NCBI GenBank assembly: GCA_021208685.1
Contig: JAJOJJ010000045.1
Location: 62,001 to 126,000, forward strand
DNA length: 64,000 nt
Source of the DNA: Saccharospirillaceae bacterium
GTDB lineage: Bacteria > Pseudomonadota > Gammaproteobacteria > Pseudomonadales > Oceanobacteraceae
Direction of reading: 5' to 3'
Part shown: positions 47,878 through 58,964 of the stretch, piece after piece
Position numbering within the stretch: the first letter of the stretch is position 1
Layout of the letters: each line of letters begins with the position of its first letter
The notes under the pieces: generated by a model
Databases searched by the model: none
What the model was told of the DNA's origin: nothing
Seen by the model: the letters and a program-made list of their open reading frames with translations, nothing else
Position numbers and translations under genes: made by a program

Positions 47878-50800
47878 TCAGGGCTGGGTAACAAACAGAA
47901 TATCCGGCGTGGCTCCCAGCGCACGGATTTCCGGATCGTACATATCTTCGACCAGCGGCACCGGCACCTGATAATTTCCCGGCGTTACCGCGCGCACCAG
48001 ATAAAATACCCGGGTGGTGCTGTACGAATTAGCATCAATGGCGGCGACATAGCGGTCGTCGCGGTATTCCTGATGAGAAATACGCGAACGGCGCTGCCAT
48101 TCGGCCACTGGCTGGGTATCAATGTTGATTTCATCCAGTTTGATCGATGCGCTTAAGTTCTGATTTTCCAGCTCCAGACCCGCTGGCAATAAATCCACCA
48201 GCAATAAATCCGGACGGCGTTTATCGGCTTTTACTTCCAGCTGTACCAGCATCAGATCACCGACGTTCATGCGCAGCGCACCGTCATCCGGAATAATCGC
48301 CTGTCCGTCGGTGGTGAAATAACGGCGCTGAATACTCACACCATTACTTTCTGCCGGTGGGGCCAGTTTGCTGTGGCCCTGATACATCAGCGTGGCGAAT
48401 AACGGATCGCTGCTGGTATTGCTCAGGGTGATGCCATCACGCAGGCTGCTGCCGCTTTCCAGCAGATTAAATTCACCGGCCTGCTGCAGGGTTTTTAATA
48501 CGCTGCCCATGCTCAGTTCGCCACGCCATTCATCACCCGGCACACGATCCAGCTGCACCGCCGCCATAAAGACGGCATTACGTTCCTGGGTGCTCAGATA
48601 GGTACGGCGTTCCAGCATACGCGCCAGCGCTTCGGCACGGCTGAGCGCAAAACTCTGCTGCTGGCGGTATTGCAGCAACAGGCGCACGACCTGTGCGGTA
48701 TCACGCACGCGTGAGCCGTAATCACCGAGGTAATAGTGTTCTTCACGCTGTACGGTTTTCAGTTTTTCCATTAATTGTTCGGACAACGGCTCATCACCCT
48801 GTAATTTCGCCGCCAGTGCCAGATGCAGTAATGGCAGGGCCGGTAAATCCAGACGCGCCTCACCCGCCAGACGGCGGATATCACTCAGCGATGCTTTTTT
48901 ATGCCGTGCCAGTACATAAGCGGCATAGCTCTGATAAATCTGACGGTAAAGCTCCGGACGATCATTCCAGCGCTCACTGAAATTACCGCGACCCCGCAGA
49001 TATTCCTGCAGACGGCTCAGGGTTTTACGCAGCACATCGGCATCAACACGCACACCTTCATCCTGTGCATCGGTGAGGAAATCACCGGCATAGGCGGTCA
49101 GCCAGTGTTGCTCATCATCATCATGGTTTGACCATAAGCCATAGCCGCCATGATTCATCTGGCGCTTAACAATGCGATCCATGCCGCTGTCCAGCGCGCT
49201 TTCGCGCTGACGGCCGGTACTGTTTTTCAGGCCTAAATCCGACAGCTGGTCCGGCGTTGCATAAATCCACGGATAGGTGGAGCTTAACGATTGCTCCAGG
49301 CAGCCATACGGATAGCGCAGCAGATATTCGAGCTGGCTGCGCGGGTTTAAATTCACGCGGTTATTCACACTGATCAGTGCTTCCAGCGACTGCGGAATCC
49401 AGCCAGCCATCTCGCTGCCATCCAGCACCAGACGCTCGCCCGGCTGCAGTACCATCTGTTTCTTTTTGGTCAGCGCCGGATGGGCGGCACGGCTGTTGAG
49501 TTTCCAGCTCTGGGTCAGTGAGTAATCACCGGCACCGGTTAACTGCAGACCGATGTCAATCTGCCCTTCCGGAAACTCGGCGCGTAATGGCAATAACAGG
49601 GTGTGCTTTTCGCCATCGGCCAGCGTCAGCTGCTGGGTTAATGGTGTGTTATCACGCACGACGGCCGGACCACTGAGGCTGAATTGCAGATTTAATACCT
49701 GCTGCTCGCCACTTAAATTGGTAACGTCCAGCGCCACACTGGTTTCATCGCCGACGGCGACAAAACGCGGCAACGACAATTGCGTGACTACCGGCGCAGC
49801 AATGGTCACTTCCTGCTCCAGACTGCCGAAGCGTTCGTCATCAAAGGCCAGCGCCATTAACCGCAGACGACCATTAAAATCGGGTAATTGCAGCGGAATG
49901 CGGGCGACGCCGTTGTTCACCGCTACCTGACCGGAAAACAGCGATACGATCTGCACTTCGGCGCGCGCTTTTTTACCACCACGGCTTAATTCCGGCGCAT
50001 CGCCCCCAAAGCGCTGAGTCGCTATGCGGTTGTTATTCAGGCCAATTAAATGGCTGTACATGTCGTACATATCGACCAGATAACGGCGCGGACTGAAGAA
50101 CCAGGCAAAGGCATCCGGGGTTTTAAAATCGGTGATCGACAACACGCCCACATCCACCGCCGCCAGGGTTACCCAGGCATGGTTGACCGCTGCACCATGG
50201 CTGTCCGTGATCTTCACTTCGGTGACAACACGCTGATTCGGCGTCCATTTTTGCGGCGCATCAAGGGCAATGTTCAGACGACGCGGTTCACGGTCCAGTT
50301 TCAGGTGCATCAGTCCCACTGAACGGGTCGGGGTAATGCGCTGTTTGTTATCGGCCGGTTGTAAATGCAGTGCGCTGATATAAATGTCGTGGCGGTTCCA
50401 GGACTCGTCCACCGGAATATTCAGCGTGGCACCTTCAGCCGGTGTGGTTATCCGCGCACTCCATAACAGCTGATTCGTTTCAACCAGTACCAGGGTTTCA
50501 CCCGCTGCCGGCGGTACAACTTTCAGTTGAGCCACATCGCCTGCGGCGTAGGCGGCTTTATCCAGTGCCAGTACGACTTTATCCGGGCGTGCGCCCTGCT
50601 CGGCATCCTGAGCATCTTCCCAGTACCAATACCAGTCTTCACCGGCATCAAAGGTCATGCTGCTGATTAAACCGGTGCTTTTATCGGTAATTTCCAGACG
50701 ATAACGACCGAAGCTGACCGGTAGCGCCAGTTTTTCGGTATGACCGGCACGGATGCTGCGCGTCAGGGTCAGTTCATTAAATTCACGCTCGCTGGTTTCC

Positions 50801-52893
50801 ACATACCAGCCGCGGTTGCTGGAATAACGCCAGTGGTAACGGCGATTCTGATTTATTAACCGTACCTGCAGATGATCGGCTGCCAGTTTTTCACCCCTAG
50901 CGTTGGTTTTAACCAGTTCAAATTCGGCCTGAGAGTTGTGGGCTGCGCGGTCACCAAACAACGGACGGATACCAACCAGCTCGTTGCCTGGCAATACGCG
51001 GGCCACATGGCGGCGCACTACCGGGCGGCCACCGGATTCAAACAGACTGCCGGTAACGGTAACCGCCAGCGGCGATTTAGCCTCACTCCAGCGGGAGTCC
51101 ATTGTCAGTGTCAGCTTACCGTTTTGATCCAGAACCGCACCGTTCTCAATAAACTGCTGATTCCAGTCGGTTTCACGCACATTGCCAAAATGGAAATCCG
51201 GCCATTGTTCAAACGGATGCGCCAGGGGCGATACACGGATGCTGGCATCAAAACGGTTACCCGCCGCCGGAGCCCCGTAGAGATATTCGCCCAGCAGCGG
51301 AATATTCAGAGGCTCACGGGGATTAAAATAGCGGGGGGTATTGTCTCCGGGATTAAACGTCAGCTTCAGACGCTCAGGCATAAAGTCTTCGACTTTAAAC
51401 GAATACACCACGCGGTTTTTACTCACGCCTTCAACTTCTAAGCGCCAGTTACCGGTCTGGGCATCGGCAGCTAACGGATAGTCATACTGATAATAGCCAC
51501 CGGCTGCTGGCTGCCAGTTAATGTCTTTCACTTTCTGACCATCCGGGCGAATGATGCGGCCTTTTAATGGCCGTGAATTAACGGCTTTGCCATCGTCATC
51601 ACGCAATAACGCACTGAAGGTTGCCGTCTCACCGCCACGGTAAATATCACGCGGCGCATAAATAAAGAGTTCGGCACTGCTGTACGGACGGTCGGCCAGA
51701 CGGAAATCGGATAAATCCAGCGCCGGAGTATTTAAATTCACCAGACTGACGGATTCATTTTTTCGTACCACCAGCACCTGACCGTACTCTGTTTTACGGC
51801 GCACGCTGACGCGTCCTGCTGCGCTGCTGGTTGCCTCAAAGGCAACACTGCCATTGCTGTTTAACAGCTGAACCTGCGCACCTTCGACCGGTTCCGGGCT
51901 GCCCAGAGTATTCAGATAGACATCAAAGCCATTGCCGTAATTGCGGATATGTACGCCGATATCGGTCACCATAAAATAGGTTACAGCGAGTTGGTTATCG
52001 TACTGACCGGGACGCGCCATTACCGCCAGATAGACACCCGGTTCACGCAGCGCCGGAATATCCTGCAGCGGTAAATTAATCTGGCGGCGTTTGTTGCGCT
52101 CAGCCGGTAAAGTAAAGCGGCCTTCGTGAACCAACTCGGTGAACTGTGGCAACTCATCCAAACGGTAATAGCTTTCGCTCTGGCCACGGTTTTTCCAGTT
52201 AAGCAAACGCACCAGCTGATCAGCATTCACCCGGTGAAAAGCCACATTGGCTTCGCTGACGTTTAAGGCATACAGCGGCAGACCGGTATGCAGATTGAAT
52301 GGTAAGAAATGGCCATTACTGGCAAAAGCCAGGCTGGCACTCAGAGAACCGAACTGAATATCACCACGACTGGGTTTGTGCAGGGTTTCACCATTAATGG
52401 CGCGGATACCGGCATCGATGGTAACCCAGTAACGGTTATCGGGCTCAACACGCTCAAAATACGCAGTGCGGCCATCGTCCGATAAAATCCAGCCGCCACT
52501 GACCGGCTCGCGCTTGCTGTTTTCCAGTTCGCGTTCAACCAGTAAATACCCCTGAAAATTTTTGCTGCCATCCAGCGGCACCGAAAAAGTGACGCCAATC
52601 GCGCTGCCATCGTCGTAATTCTGCTCACTGATATCCGCCACCTGCAGCGGTACACCGGCGTACAATTCAGCCGTTGTCAGTGACTCGCCTGATGTCTTTG
52701 CCTCTGCCGGGGCTTTTGCCTCTGCGAGTGCGACCGATTCTGCCGGACGGGCTTCGCCAGCCTGATCGCGCAGCGGCTCACTGACCGCCGGAGCAGAACT
52801 GGCTGACGGGCTGCCGGTATCATTATCGCTGCACCCGACAAGCATAAAAACAGAGGAAATAATGGCAACAAGCGCCAGACGTAGGCTGATCAT
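47878..52893 (-). CDS. yfhM: Bacterial alpha-2-macroglobulin lipoprotein (YfhM-like)
   Basis: Lipobox 'VFMLVGC', MG-type domains, thioester motif 'YPYGCLEQSLSSTYPW', located immediately upstream of pbpC as in other proteobacteria. Confidence 0.92.
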   Translation of the reverse strand: MISLRLALVAIISSVFMLVGCSDNDTGSPSASSAPAVSEPLRDQAGEARPAESVALAEAKAPAEAKTSGESLTTAELYAGVPLQVADISEQNYDDGSAIGVTFSVPLDGSKNFQGYLLVERELENSKREPVSGGWILSDDGRTAYFERVEPDNRYWVTIDAGIRAINGETLHKPSRGDIQFGSLSASLAFASNGHFLPFNLHTGLPLYALNVSEANVAFHRVNADQLVRLLNWKNRGQSESYYRLDELPQFTELVHEGRFTLPAERNKRRQINLPLQDIPALREPGVYLAVMARPGQYDNQLAVTYFMVTDIGVHIRNYGNGFDVYLNTLGSPEPVEGAQVQLLNSNGSVAFEATSSAAGRVSVRRKTEYGQVLVVRKNESVSLVNLNTPALDLSDFRLADRPYSSAELFIYAPRDIYRGGETATFSALLRDDDGKAVNSRPLKGRIIRPDGQKVKDINWQPAAGGYYQYDYPLAADAQTGNWRLEVEGVSKNRVVYSFKVEDFMPERLKLTFNPGDNTPRYFNPREPLNIPLLGEYLYGAPAAGNRFDASIRVSPLAHPFEQWPDFHFGNVRETDWNQQFIENGAVLDQNGKLTLTMDSRWSEAKSPLAVTVTGSLFESGGRPVVRRHVARVLPGNELVGIRPLFGDRAAHNSQAEFELVKTNARGEKLAADHLQVRLINQNRRYHWRYSSNRGWYVETSEREFNELTLTRSIRAGHTEKLALPVSFGRYRLEITDKSTGLISSMTFDAGEDWYWYWEDAQDAEQGARPDKVVLALDKAAYAAGDVAQLKVVPPAAGETLVLVETNQLLWSARITTPAEGATLNIPVDESWNRHDIYISALHLQPADNKQRITPTRSVGLMHLKLDREPRRLNIALDAPQKWTPNQRVVTEVKITDSHGAAVNHAWVTLAAVDVGVLSITDFKTPDAFAWFFSPRRYLVDMYDMYSHLIGLNNNRIATQRFGGDAPELSRGGKKARAEVQIVSLFSGQVAVNNGVARIPLQLPDFNGRLRLMALAFDDERFGSLEQEVTIAAPVVTQLSLPRFVAVGDETSVALDVTNLSGEQQVLNLQFSLSGPAVVRDNTPLTQQLTLADGEKHTLLLPLRAEFPEGQIDIGLQLTGAGDYSLTQSWKLNSRAAHPALTKKKQMVLQPGERLVLDGSEMAGWIPQSLEALISVNNRVNLNPRSQLEYLLRYPYGCLEQSLSSTYPWIYATPDQLSDLGLKNSTGRQRESALDSGMDRIVKRQMNHGGYGLWSNHDDDEQHWLTAYAGDFLTDAQDEGVRVDADVLRKTLSRLQEYLRGRGNFSERWNDRPELYRQIYQSYAAYVLARHKKASLSDIRRLAGEARLDLPALPLLHLALAAKLQGDEPLSEQLMEKLKTVQREEHYYLGDYGSRVRDTAQVVRLLLQYRQQQSFALSRAEALARMLERRTYLSTQERNAVFMAAVQLDRVPGDEWRGELSMGSVLKTLQQAGEFNLLESGSSLRDGITLSNTSSDPLFATLMYQGHSKLAPPAESNGVSIQRRYFTTDGQAIIPDDGALRMNVGDLMLVQLEVKADKRRPDLLLVDLLPAGLELENQNLSASIKLDEINIDTQPVAEWQRRSRISHQEYRDDRYVAAIDANSYSTTRVFYLVRAVTPGNYQVPVPLVEDMYDPEIRALGATPDILFVTQP

Positions 52894-53174
52894 GATGTAG
52901 TCCTTAGAAATACCCTTTACCGGGGCGGTAATCCGTTATGCACTGGCTGCTGACTGAGCAGAGCTGCCGTCCTGAAAACGGCAGAAGCCGCTTTATTGAT
53001 AGGCCGCGAAGTATATCCGAGGGTTCCGCCGCCTTCATCTGAAAAATCCGCCATGTTCAGCCGCCACCAGAGTTACTGCACCACTGTGCCCTGCATTCTC
53101 GGCCTGTCCGGTTGATCTGCCTGAGCCGCATGAACATCGGCGGTCTATAGTGATAGCAGTGTCTGCCAACACCC

Positions 53175-54437
53175 ATGAAATACGCCCTGATATCAACGAC
53201 TCTGAGATGGATTGTGCCTTACATCACCGCTCTCCGCCCGGCAGCCTTGCCACTGATGGCTATCCTCAGCGCCTGGCTGTGCCTTCCTTTTATGCCACGC
53301 TGGTATGCCGAGTACGGATTCCTGTTGCAGTTACTGCCCTACGGTCTGGGTATGCTGCTGTTATTACTGGCGCAGCTGTTTAATCAGGGCCGCATCGGCC
53401 AGATGACCCTTCTGACGCTGGCAACCTACGCACTGATACAGCAGCGCTTGCAGGTTCAGCTGAGTGATGCAGACGCCTACTGGTTGTTCTTCTGGCTGTG
53501 TTTGCTCTGGCCACTCAATGCAGCCGGTATCCGCTACCTGCCGGAACGGCGACCGCTATCGGTTGGCGGCCTGATATTCCCTGTCATTCTCGGCCTGCAG
53601 TTTCTGGCGCTGGCAGCGCTGAGCATCAGCGATGGCTACAGCGCCAGCATTGCCTGGACGGCAAGCTTCCGCGAACAGGCCAGTGCAGGCCTGTTGCCTC
53701 TTCCCGCCTGGATCAGCTTTACCCTGGGCGCCGCGCTGATGGTTAACCGCCTGCCACGCCAGAGCGAAACCGTGCTGGCACTGCTGGCGGTGTTGCTGCT
53801 GCACGGTGGGTTGTTTTACCGGCTGGATGCGAGCCAGATTTCGGTGCTGGTCAGCATTGTTTCACTGCTTTTGTTATTCGCCACCCTGCTGATCAACAAC
53901 CACCATCTGGCCTTTATTGACGAACTCACCGGCCTGCCCGGTCGGCGGGCACTGATGAATGACCTGAAACATCGTCATGGGCACTATTTGCTGGTGATGG
54001 CGGATATCGATCACTTCAAACAATTCAACGATACCCATGGCCATGATGTCGGCGACGAAGTGCTGCGTCTGGTCGCCGCACAACTGAACAAAACCCGTGG
54101 TGGCGGACGTGCTTACCGTTACGGGGGCGAAGAATTCACACTGATCTTTCCGTCATCCGGACTGAGTGAATGCCTGCCTTTTATCGAGGCAACCCGCGAG
54201 CGCATCGCCAGCTATCCACTGGCTGTCCGCAACCGTCAGCAACGACCTGACAACCAGCGTCAGGGGCAAAAAAAGCGTGGTCAGAACAACCGCCGTAACA
54301 TGCTGACGATCACCATGAGCTTTGGTGTTGCACGGCGTAACCGTGGTGAAACCATTGAAGACGTTATGAAGCGCGCCGACAACGCGCTGTACAAAGCCAA
54401 AGAAAATGGCCGTAACCGGGTGGAACAGGCGAAATAG
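53175..54437 (+). CDS. Membrane-anchored GGDEF diguanylate cyclase
   Basis: Multiple TM helices then 'DELTGLPGRRALMNDL...ADIDHFKQFNDTHGHDVGDEVLR...YRYGGEEFTLIF'. Confidence 0.9.
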   Translation: MKYALISTTLRWIVPYITALRPAALPLMAILSAWLCLPFMPRWYAEYGFLLQLLPYGLGMLLLLLAQLFNQGRIGQMTLLTLATYALIQQRLQVQLSDADAYWLFFWLCLLWPLNAAGIRYLPERRPLSVGGLIFPVILGLQFLALAALSISDGYSASIAWTASFREQASAGLLPLPAWISFTLGAALMVNRLPRQSETVLALLAVLLLHGGLFYRLDASQISVLVSIVSLLLLFATLLINNHHLAFIDELTGLPGRRALMNDLKHRHGHYLLVMADIDHFKQFNDTHGHDVGDEVLRLVAAQLNKTRGGGRAYRYGGEEFTLIFPSSGLSECLPFIEATRERIASYPLAVRNRQQRPDNQRQGQKKRGQNNRRNMLTITMSFGVARRNRGETIEDVMKRADNALYKAKENGRNRVEQAK

Positions 54438-54487
54438 AGCAGGATCAGCGGTATGATACGCGCTGATTCTGGCAGCCTGTAATCCGC

Positions 54488-55123
54488 ATGAATAAAGAAA
54501 AGCGTATTGAAATATTCTCCCGTCTGAAGGCCGAAAACCCACATCCGGAAACCGAACTGGAATACAGCACCCCATTCGAGCTGCTGATTGCCGTGCTGCT
54601 TTCAGCTCAGGCCACCGATGTCAGCGTTAATAAAGCCACACGCAAGCTTTATCCGGTAGCCAATACCCCGGAAAGCATCCTCGCGCTGGGCGAAGAGGGT
54701 TTAAAGCAGTACATCAAAACCATCGGTCTGTTTAACAGTAAAGCCAAAAACGTCATCAGGCTGTGCGGGATTCTGCTTGAACAGCACGGCGGCGAAGTGC
54801 CGCAAACCCGTGAAGCCCTGGAAGCCTTGCCCGGCGTCGGACGTAAAACCGCCAACGTCGTGCTGAATACCGCCTTTGGGCAACCGACCATTGCGGTCGA
54901 TACCCATATTTTCCGCGTCTCTAACCGCACAAACATTGCGCCAGGTAAAAATGTTGATGAAGTGGAACAACGCCTTATGCGTGTTGTGCCGAAAGAATTT
55001 CAGCTCGACGCCCACCACTGGCTGATCCTGCATGGCCGTTATGTCTGCGTGGCACGCAAACCGAAATGCGGCGCCTGCATCATCGAAGACCTGTGCGAAT
55101 TTAAACAGAAAACATCCGATTAG
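54488..55123 (+). CDS. nth: Endonuclease III
   Basis: HhH 'LPGVGRKTANVVLNTAFG', catalytic 'VDTHIFRVSNRT', Fe-S 'CVARKPKCGACIIEDLC'. Confidence 0.95.
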   Translation: MNKEKRIEIFSRLKAENPHPETELEYSTPFELLIAVLLSAQATDVSVNKATRKLYPVANTPESILALGEEGLKQYIKTIGLFNSKAKNVIRLCGILLEQHGGEVPQTREALEALPGVGRKTANVVLNTAFGQPTIAVDTHIFRVSNRTNIAPGKNVDEVEQRLMRVVPKEFQLDAHHWLILHGRYVCVARKPKCGACIIEDLCEFKQKTSD

Positions 55124-55132
55124 GAGCAAACT

Positions 55133-55534
55133 ATGCGACTGCTGCACACCATGCTGCGCGTCGGCGATATGGACCGCGCCATTGAGTTTTACACCAAAGT
55201 GCTTGGCATGACCCTGCTGCGCAAGCACGACAATGAAGAGTACCAGTACACCCTGGCGTTTATCGGTTACCAGCCGGAAAGCGAAGGCGCTGTGCTGGAG
55301 CTGACCTATAACTGGGGCACCCGCGAATACGAACTGGGCAGCGCTTACGGCCATATCGCCATCGAGGTCGACAACGCCGCCAATGCCTGCGAACGTATCC
55401 GCAACCATGGCGGCAAGATTGTGCGCGAAGCCGGCCCGGTTAAAGGCGGCACCACCGTGATTGCCTTTGTTGAAGATCCGGATGGTTATAAGATCGAACT
55501 GATCGAGAAACGCACGGACGCGCATAATTTCTGA
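55133..55534 (+). CDS. gloA: Lactoylglutathione lyase (glyoxalase I)
   Basis: '[46 protein letters not shown]'. Confidence 0.95.
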   Translation: MRLLHTMLRVGDMDRAIEFYTKVLGMTLLRKHDNEEYQYTLAFIGYQPESEGAVLELTYNWGTREYELGSAYGHIAIEVDNAANACERIRNHGGKIVREAGPVKGGTTVIAFVEDPDGYKIELIEKRTDAHNF

Positions 55535-56085
55535 ACGGCGGCACCTTCTATGGCACAGGGCTGGTAGCGGAGTTGCTACCTTTAGCCACACCTGCACGGC
55601 AACGGCAAGACACGACCAGACGGAGCTGGTCGGCATACTCCGGACGATGACGCTGCACACCATCCAACAACAGCGGTTGCCGCTTCTTCAGTGACGACTG
55701 CCGGTGTCGGGCGTCACCCCGGCCCTAGAAAAATCGTTGCGTATGGTCGTCATCAGGCCAGTGAAAAGGCTGATCAACCGGGCTTTGCTGTCATTTTGGG
55801 TGCAGAAGTTTAGTCGTGAACGCCTGTAACAGCAGACATGCTGCAAATAGTTGCCAAACTGCCTTGCTAAGGCTTGGTAAGCCGGAATAAGTAAGATACT
55901 ATAAATGTGCCTGTGCAGGTGTGCAGGTGTGTTGGCGAGTGCTCCATATTCGTAAGATATGCAGGATACTGGTCGATAGCGGCATTTATTGATTGTCTTC
56001 CCGGTTCGCCGGCCAGTATCGATGAAAATGCCAGAAGATATAGCAAGGCCGATCGTTGATTGGCGCATTACTCAGGAAATAAAGC

Positions 56086-56295
56086 ATGGCAAATTTAGTT
56101 CAAGGCACCGTCAAGTGGTTCAATGACGAAAAAGGTTTCGGCTTCATCGAGCAGGAATCTGGCAAAGATGTATTCGTACATTTCAGTGCTATCAACGGCG
56201 GTGGTCGTAAGACTCTGCAAGAAGGCCAGAAAGTAACTATGGAAGTTACTACTGGTCAGAAAGGCCCACAGGCGGAAAACGTAACTCCTCTGTAA
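56086..56295 (+). CDS. Cold-shock domain protein (CspA family)
   Basis: '[30 protein letters not shown]'; long untranslated leader region upstream. Confidence 0.95.
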   Translation: MANLVQGTVKWFNDEKGFGFIEQESGKDVFVHFSAINGGGRKTLQEGQKVTMEVTTGQKGPQAENVTPL

Positions 56296-56504
56296 GCTTT
56301 TCAGCCTGGTCTGATCTCCGGATCAGACTGAGCATCTTCTGGCAGCCCACATTCACTCCGGTGTCTGTGGGCTGTTTCATTTCTGGTCTGCCATTACGTT
56401 TGCCCGCAATATCGGATTCCGATAGCCATGTCTGGCACGCTGAACGGTTTCCTGTGCGCCAGAACCTGTTAATCTTAAGCGATTATCTGCTGACGTTGAC
56501 GGCC

Positions 56505-57068
56505 ATGATCGATCAAGGCGAATTTTTTGATATTCCCAGCCCCTGTCGCCGTATCTGCGAACTGAATAACCGCGGCTACTGCAAAGGCTGCTTCCGCAGT
56601 CGAGACGAGCGCCTTTACTGGAATCAGTTCACCACCTTCCAGAAGCAACTGGTCGTTAATCTGTGTGAAAAGCGCCGTCTTAAAGTGCTCAGCGCAAAAC
56701 AGGCAACGCCCGTTGTCGCTGAAGAAGAAATCTCAATACAACAGCCTGATCTGTTTAACGCCGCAGTAAATACCAGTCCGGCAGAAGAAACCCATCTGTT
56801 GCAAACGATCACACCGCAATCTGAAACTGAGCAAGCGGATGAAAGCGGAATGAGAGCAGCAACCGTGCCGACCTCTGAGAGCAAGAGCGTCACGGAACAG
56901 GCGGAAAATACTGATGAATCTGCTATGGGTCAGACAAAGCGTCTGTTTGCGGACCAGGGCGACGTAAAGAATGAAAGCCTGAAAGAAAAAACACCCGCTG
57001 AAAAAACCGCCAATGCGCAGTCAGGACCACGCAAAGATGACGGTTCTCAGCTGGATATGTTCCGCTGA
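56505..57068 (+). CDS. DUF1289 domain protein with charged low-complexity tail
   Basis: 'FDIPSPCRRICELNNRGYCKGCFRSRDERLYWNQFT'; tail rich in E/Q/T/K. Start at MIDQGEFF; track opens at 56361. Confidence 0.75.
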   Translation: MIDQGEFFDIPSPCRRICELNNRGYCKGCFRSRDERLYWNQFTTFQKQLVVNLCEKRRLKVLSAKQATPVVAEEEISIQQPDLFNAAVNTSPAEETHLLQTITPQSETEQADESGMRAATVPTSESKSVTEQAENTDESAMGQTKRLFADQGDVKNESLKEKTPAEKTANAQSGPRKDDGSQLDMFR

Positions 57069-57863
57069 TCAGGAACAAAGGGCGACATTAACCGCCAGAT
57101 CGCGCTTCCATTGCATCGTCATCGATGTTGCCCGCGTTGGTCTGTATTCCGCGCCGACCCAACCTTTATAGCCGGACGTTTCAATACAGCGGAAGATGGC
57201 CGGAAAATCCAGCGTGCCACTGCCAGGCTCACCGCGTTTCGGTATATCGGCGAACTGAATGTGACCAATCTGAGCCGCGTGCAGGTTTATAAAATCGCAG
57301 ATGTTATGGCCCATAAGTGCCATGTGATAAATATCAAACTGCGCCTTAATAGCCGGATGGTTCAGCTCGGCAATAATATCCAGCATCTGCTGGCCGGTTG
57401 AAATTAAAAACCCCGGCATATCGCGGGTATTAATCGCCTCAAAGGTAGTGGTAATACCAAAAGGTGCCAGGCTTTCCGCGGTTTTCAGTAAATTCTTTTT
57501 AAATGTATCAAGGTAAAAAATGCGTTTATTCTCATCATTGCAACGCCCTGGCAGTACATTCACACAGGAGACTTTTAACGCCCGCGCATAGTACAGACAC
57601 TCGACCATTGCGGCGGCATATTCAGCGGTCTTTCCCGGCACAGCCGCCAGTCCTTCACCGCCGTCCATTAAATCACCGGCCGGAACATTAATCAGTACGC
57701 AGCGCAGATCATTATCAACCAGCGCCCGCTGAATCTTTTCTATCGGAGTGTCGTAAGGGAACTGGATTTCTACCGCTCCAAAACCATCATTATGCGCTGC
57801 CGCAAAACGCTGCAAAAAAGGCAGCTCAGTGTACATCAGGGACAGGTTTGCGGTGAGTTTCAC
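57069..57863 (-). CDS. hyi: Hydroxypyruvate isomerase
   Basis: TIM-barrel: 'MKLTANLSLMYTELPFLQRFAAAHNDGFGAVEIQFPYD', 'HIQFADIPKRGEPGSGTLDFPAIF'; paired with a tartronate semialdehyde reductase. Confidence 0.85.
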   Translation of the reverse strand: MKLTANLSLMYTELPFLQRFAAAHNDGFGAVEIQFPYDTPIEKIQRALVDNDLRCVLINVPAGDLMDGGEGLAAVPGKTAEYAAAMVECLYYARALKVSCVNVLPGRCNDENKRIFYLDTFKKNLLKTAESLAPFGITTTFEAINTRDMPGFLISTGQQMLDIIAELNHPAIKAQFDIYHMALMGHNICDFINLHAAQIGHIQFADIPKRGEPGSGTLDFPAIFRCIETSGYKGWVGAEYRPTRATSMTMQWKRDLAVNVALCS

Positions 57864-58741
57864 CCTTGTTTCTCCGTATACATAGTGACCAGAGTGCAGG
57901 GATCCTTTTCTGCATTACCCTGGCTTGCGTGCAGACGCATCAGCTCTGCACCCAATCCGGCCATTGGGATGGCACTTTTCATTATTCTGGCCAGATCATT
58001 GGCCATATCCAGGTCTTTCAGCAGCGTTTTTACATGCCACTTAACAGGGTCAAAATCACGCCCGGCCATACGCGACCCGGTCAGTTGCAAAGGCACAGAA
58101 TCCGCAAATCCACCTTTCAAAGCAGCCGGAATCTGCGCGGCATCAACACCGGCTTTTTCCGCCAGAGCCATGACTTCAGCCATGACCAGTACATTGCAGC
58201 TTACCAGCATCTGGTTACAGATTTTGGTTACCTGACCAGCCCCCACCGGCCCCATATGGGTAACCCGTTGCGACAGTGATGCCAGAATGGGGCGAACAGA
58301 ATCAATGAGTTCTTTATCTCCGCCAGCCATAACCGCCAGCGTGCCCTGCTCTGCACCGGCCACACCACCGGAAACCGGAGCATCGATCCAGTGCATGCCG
58401 CAAGCTGACTGCAAACGCTCAGCCATCCGCCGCGTTGCTGCTGGTTCAATGCTGGAAAAATCAATCAGTATCTGTCCTGCGCGGGCATGCGCAGCAATGC
58501 CGTCATCGGCAAAAACAAGCGCCTCAACCGCTGCGGTGTCGGTCACACAAAGCATGATGACATCACTGTCTTTAACCAACTGCGCCACGGAATCAGCAAC
58601 ACGGGCTCCCGCCTGACGCGCGGCGGCTGTTTTGCCGGGATTGCGGTTCCAGACACGGACGGAGTACCCCGCTGCCAAAAGACGCAGACTCATAGGTACG
58701 CCCATCAGTCCCATGCCAATAAAGCCGATTCGTTGCTGCAT
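57860..58741 (-). CDS. glxR: 2-hydroxy-3-oxopropionate (tartronate semialdehyde) reductase-like
   Basis: 'RIGFIGMGLMGVPMSLRLLAAGYSVRVWNRNPGK', 'DAPVSGGVAGAEQGTLAVMAGG', 'GAGQVTKICNQMLVSCNVLVMAEVMALAEKAG'. Confidence 0.82.
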   Translation of the reverse strand: MQQRIGFIGMGLMGVPMSLRLLAAGYSVRVWNRNPGKTAAARQAGARVADSVAQLVKDSDVIMLCVTDTAAVEALVFADDGIAAHARAGQILIDFSSIEPAATRRMAERLQSACGMHWIDAPVSGGVAGAEQGTLAVMAGGDKELIDSVRPILASLSQRVTHMGPVGAGQVTKICNQMLVSCNVLVMAEVMALAEKAGVDAAQIPAALKGGFADSVPLQLTGSRMAGRDFDPVKWHVKTLLKDLDMANDLARIMKSAIPMAGLGAELMRLHASQGNAEKDPCTLVTMYTEKQG

Positions 58742-58964
58742 AAATATTCTCCCGAGTCGTCCAATAATATCAAAGACTTAGCGTTGCTGTATGTGGATTT
58801 ATTGGCGCTTTTCGCCTTTTATGCGACATTTTTTCTGTCTCGATACAGCACTATTCTCCCGCCGGGACAGATTCACAAAATTACAATAAAGAACCTTCCC
58901 GGATTACCCGTTCCGCATTCATCGCCTATGCTTTATCTCAGTGAAACCCAAAGGAAGTATAACT

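Noticed and set aside
54701-55663. 320-aa minus-strand ORF opposite nth and gloA
   Set aside because: Antisense to two well-supported genes; composition is typical of a shadow ORF.
55688-56068. 126-aa minus-strand ORF upstream of the cold-shock gene
   Set aside because: No recognisable domain; the interval is more simply the promoter and leader region of the cold-shock gene.
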